Positions 62,180 through 64,000 of a stretch of DNA of 64,000 nucleotides are shown piece by piece (the stretch's first letter is position 1; each line of letters starts with the position of its first letter). The position numbers and the translations under genes were made by a program. The notes below the pieces were generated by a model. It was given only the letters and a program-made list of their open reading frames with translations, had not been told where the DNA came from and searched no databases. Where the stretch lies: the NCBI GenBank assembly GCA_044336205.1, contig CP172318.1, forward strand, positions 2,170,001 through 2,234,000, in the 5' to 3' direction. The stretch is from Ruoffia sp044336205 (GTDB lineage: Bacteria > Bacillota > Bacilli > Lactobacillales > Aerococcaceae).

Positions 62180-62479
62180 TTAATCTTCTACGCGTGTAAT
62201 CATGTGACGTAAGATACCTCGGTTGATTAATGCTAAACGGTCAAATTCATCAATTCCTTGTGAATCTGTTGCTTCAGCTTGAATTAAATGATAAATTCCT
62301 TCTTTATAATCATTTATTTCATATACTAAGCGACGTTTAGCCCAGTCTTTAGACTCAACAATAGTTGTTCCGTTATCAGTTAAGATAGAATCGAAACGCT
62401 CTACTAATTCTTTCTTTTCATCATCGTTTAAATCTGGACGGATAATGTATAAGATTTCATATTTTGTTGTTTGGCTCAT
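62180..62479 (-). CDS. rpsF: Ribosomal protein S6
   Basis: A 99-residue protein with KYEILYIIRPDLNDDEKKEL at the start and the AKRRLVYEINDYKEGIYHLI segment. Partner of S18. AAGGAGGTG precedes the ATG. Confidence 0.97.
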   Translation of the reverse strand: MSQTTKYEILYIIRPDLNDDEKKELVERFDSILTDNGTTIVESKDWAKRRLVYEINDYKEGIYHLIQAEATDSQGIDEFDRLALINRGILRHMITRVED

Positions 62480-62559
62480 TTGCTTGCACCTCCTTTTGGT
62501 CTGTTGGCTCTAAGTATAATTAGAGCAAGGAAAGTATTGTTAAATACTCACATCTAAGA

Positions 62560-62588
62560 ATTATACAAGTAAATAATTACAAATACAA
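62560..62588 (-). promoter_or_regulatory. Promoter of rpsF-ssb-rpsR
   Basis: Minus strand TTGTAT (62583-62588) and TATAAT (62560-62565), spacer 17, with TG before the -10 box. A small hairpin (GCTCTA/TAGAGC) lies in the leader. On the plus strand, a TATAAT about 40 bases before serC may be its -10 box. The rest of 62589-62793 shows nothing else. Confidence 0.65.
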
Positions 62589-62793
62589 GTAGAAATTTGA
62601 ATTAAATTTAATCGAATGAGTTTTAAATTTTTCTAATTTTTTACTTTTGTTTAGAGATAGCTGATAATAACATAAACCTCTAGGAGTCAAATGAGAAATA
62701 GTAATTATTTTTCATCATATTTTAATTTATCTACCTTTTTTATATAATTCTGTTATAATACCCATAATACTATTAATAAAGGAGCGTACTAAG

Positions 62794-63882
62794 ATGAAAC
62801 GCATTTTTAATTTCTCTGCTGGACCAGCTACATTACCAGAGCCTGTTTTAAAAAACATTACTACAAACATGCCAAACTATAAAGAACAAGGTCTATCCGT
62901 TATGGAGATGAGTCACCGTTCTTCATCCTATATGGAAATCCATGAGAATGCGAAACAATCTTTACGTCGTTTAATGAATATACCCGAAAATTACGAAATC
63001 CTTTTCCTCCAAGGGGGAGCAACAACTCAATTCTCTGCAGTACCTTTGAACTTATTGAATGGATCAGCTAAGGCAGACTATATCATCAGTGGCAGCTTTG
63101 CGGAAAAAGCTTATGATGAAGCCTTAAAATATGGAGATATCGCCATAGCTGCTTCCACAAAAAATCAAAACTATACTCACATCCCTAAAAATGACGAAAT
63201 AGTTGTACGAGCTGATGCTGATTATGTTCATATGTGTGTGAATAATACTATTTTTGGAACACGCTTCAAGCCAGAAGATATTCCGCATTTCGATGAGATT
63301 CCTTTAGTTGCTGATATGTCATCAAATATTCTTTCTGAAGTTTATGATGTGAATGATTTTGGTTTAATCTATGCTGGTGCTCAGAAAAATATGGGACCTT
63401 CTGGTCTAACTGTTGTGATTGTTCGAAAAGATTTAATTGGAAAAGCTCATGAACTAACACCTACTATCTTAGATTACAAAATTAATGTCGATAATGATTC
63501 TATGTACAATACACCACCTACTTTCTCAATTTATGCAGCAGGGCTTGTTTTTGAGTGGTTGTTAGACCAAGGTGGAATTCCTGCTATCGAAAAGATTAAT
63601 AAAGAAAAAGCTGAGAAACTATACCATTATATCGATCAAAGTAAGTTGTATGCTGGAACAGCAGCAAAAGAAGATCGTTCATTAATGAATGTAACTTTCA
63701 GAACACATTCAGAAGAGCTCGATAAAGCTTTTGTCAAAGCAGCTACCGATAAAGGTTTACAAAACCTGAAAGGACACCGTTCAGTCGGAGGAATGCGTGC
63801 ATCGATATATAATGCAATGCCAATGGAAGGAATCGATGCTCTAGTCGCCTTCATGGAAGAATTTGAAAATAATCATAAGTGA
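62794..63882 (+). CDS. serC: Phosphoserine aminotransferase
   Basis: A 362-residue fold-type I PLP enzyme. The start IFNFSAGPATLPEPVL, the FLQGGATTQF phosphate-binding segment, the PLP lysine in YAGAQKNMGPSG (near residue 195) and the RSVGGMRASIYNAMP segment are intact. It converts 3-phosphohydroxypyruvate and glutamate to phosphoserine. AAAGGAGCG precedes the ATG. Divergent from rpsF, and followed 8 bases later by serA. Confidence 0.97.
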   Translation: MKRIFNFSAGPATLPEPVLKNITTNMPNYKEQGLSVMEMSHRSSSYMEIHENAKQSLRRLMNIPENYEILFLQGGATTQFSAVPLNLLNGSAKADYIISGSFAEKAYDEALKYGDIAIAASTKNQNYTHIPKNDEIVVRADADYVHMCVNNTIFGTRFKPEDIPHFDEIPLVADMSSNILSEVYDVNDFGLIYAGAQKNMGPSGLTVVIVRKDLIGKAHELTPTILDYKINVDNDSMYNTPPTFSIYAAGLVFEWLLDQGGIPAIEKINKEKAEKLYHYIDQSKLYAGTAAKEDRSLMNVTFRTHSEELDKAFVKAATDKGLQNLKGHRSVGGMRASIYNAMPMEGIDALVAFMEEFENNHK

Positions 63883-63890
63883 GGAATATC

Positions 63891-64000
63891 ATGAGTCATA
63901 TAGAAAAAAGATTCAAAATCAAAACCCTAAATAATATTGATGCTAATGCCTTAAGTAAGTTAACGACAGAATTCACTTTAAACTATAGTGATGAAGACAA
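63891..64000 (+). CDS. serA: Probable D-3-phosphoglycerate dehydrogenase, N-terminal part (cut by window edge)
   Basis: 36 full codons are visible: MSHIEKRFKIKTLNNIDANA and on to NYSDED. The KTLNNI segment is typical of SerA from Lactobacillales. GAGGAA precedes the ATG. The place right after serC supports a serine-synthesis pair. The catalytic part lies outside the window. Confidence 0.75.
   Translation, partial: MSHIEKRFKIKTLNNIDANALSKLTTEFTLNYSDED

Overview
The window looks like an origin-proximal chromosome segment of a low-GC Gram-positive bacterium of the order Lactobacillales. The 16S rRNA, TTG and GTG starts behind strong GGAGG sites, GlnR-GlnA, a SigH-like factor, an LPXTG surface protein, a TPP riboswitch and a ribosomal L10 leader all fit. 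An Aerococcaceae or Carnobacteriaceae relative is my guess and is not proven. Most housekeeping genes and both rRNA operons lie on the minus strand. Three perfect parS sites lie near the right end, so the origin is probably beyond the right edge.

Layout. (1) 1-3.4 kb: start of queG, then a TrmB-type regulator (frameshifted), a TauE/SafE-like permease and an ornithine cyclodeaminase-family enzyme. (2) 3.4-4.5 kb: an intact IS30-family element. (3) 4.5-18.5 kb: two nearly identical 16S-23S-5S operons in direct orientation. The first has five tandem promoters, the second three. Between them lie a tRNA-Leu-Arg-Pro-Ala cluster, decayed oxidoreductase genes and an internally deleted ISL3-like element whose flanks duplicate a complete intrinsic terminator. 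tRNA-Asn and tRNA-Thr trail the second operon. (4) 18.5-34.7 kb: a prepilin peptidase, then rpoC-rpoB, a YbxB-like methyltransferase, a plus-strand HAD/hydrolase pair, rplL-rplJ with its leader, rplA-rplK, a TspO-like membrane protein, nusG-secE-rpmG and a SigH-like sigma factor. (5) 34.8-42.8 kb: rae1, rlmB, mrnC, cysS, gltX, a YacL-like PIN/TRAM protein, radA and dut. (6) 43-49.5 kb: a cytoplasmic alpha-amylase, a TPP-riboswitch-controlled thiamine-precursor ABC operon and glnR-glnA. (7) 49.6-56.8 kb: a membrane-anchored C39-like peptidase, a long inverted repeat, purA, an 860-residue repeat-containing LPXTG protein and, convergent to it, a secreted or membrane-tethered metalloprotease resembling the anthrax lethal factor catalytic domain. 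(8) 56.9-64 kb: dnaB, rplI, gdpP, rpsR, ssb and rpsF with parS sites between them, then serC and the start of serA on the plus strand.

Three otherwise normal genes (TrmB regulator, thiY-like, glnA) each carry one single-base indel. This could be real decay or uncorrected sequencing error. No complete unknown multi-gene defence or mobile system was recognised. The least explained items are the long terminator-containing target duplication, the five-promoter rRNA array, a terminator-like hairpin in the rpoBC leader, the MITE-like inverted repeat after the C39 gene, and the repeat-protein/metalloprotease pair.
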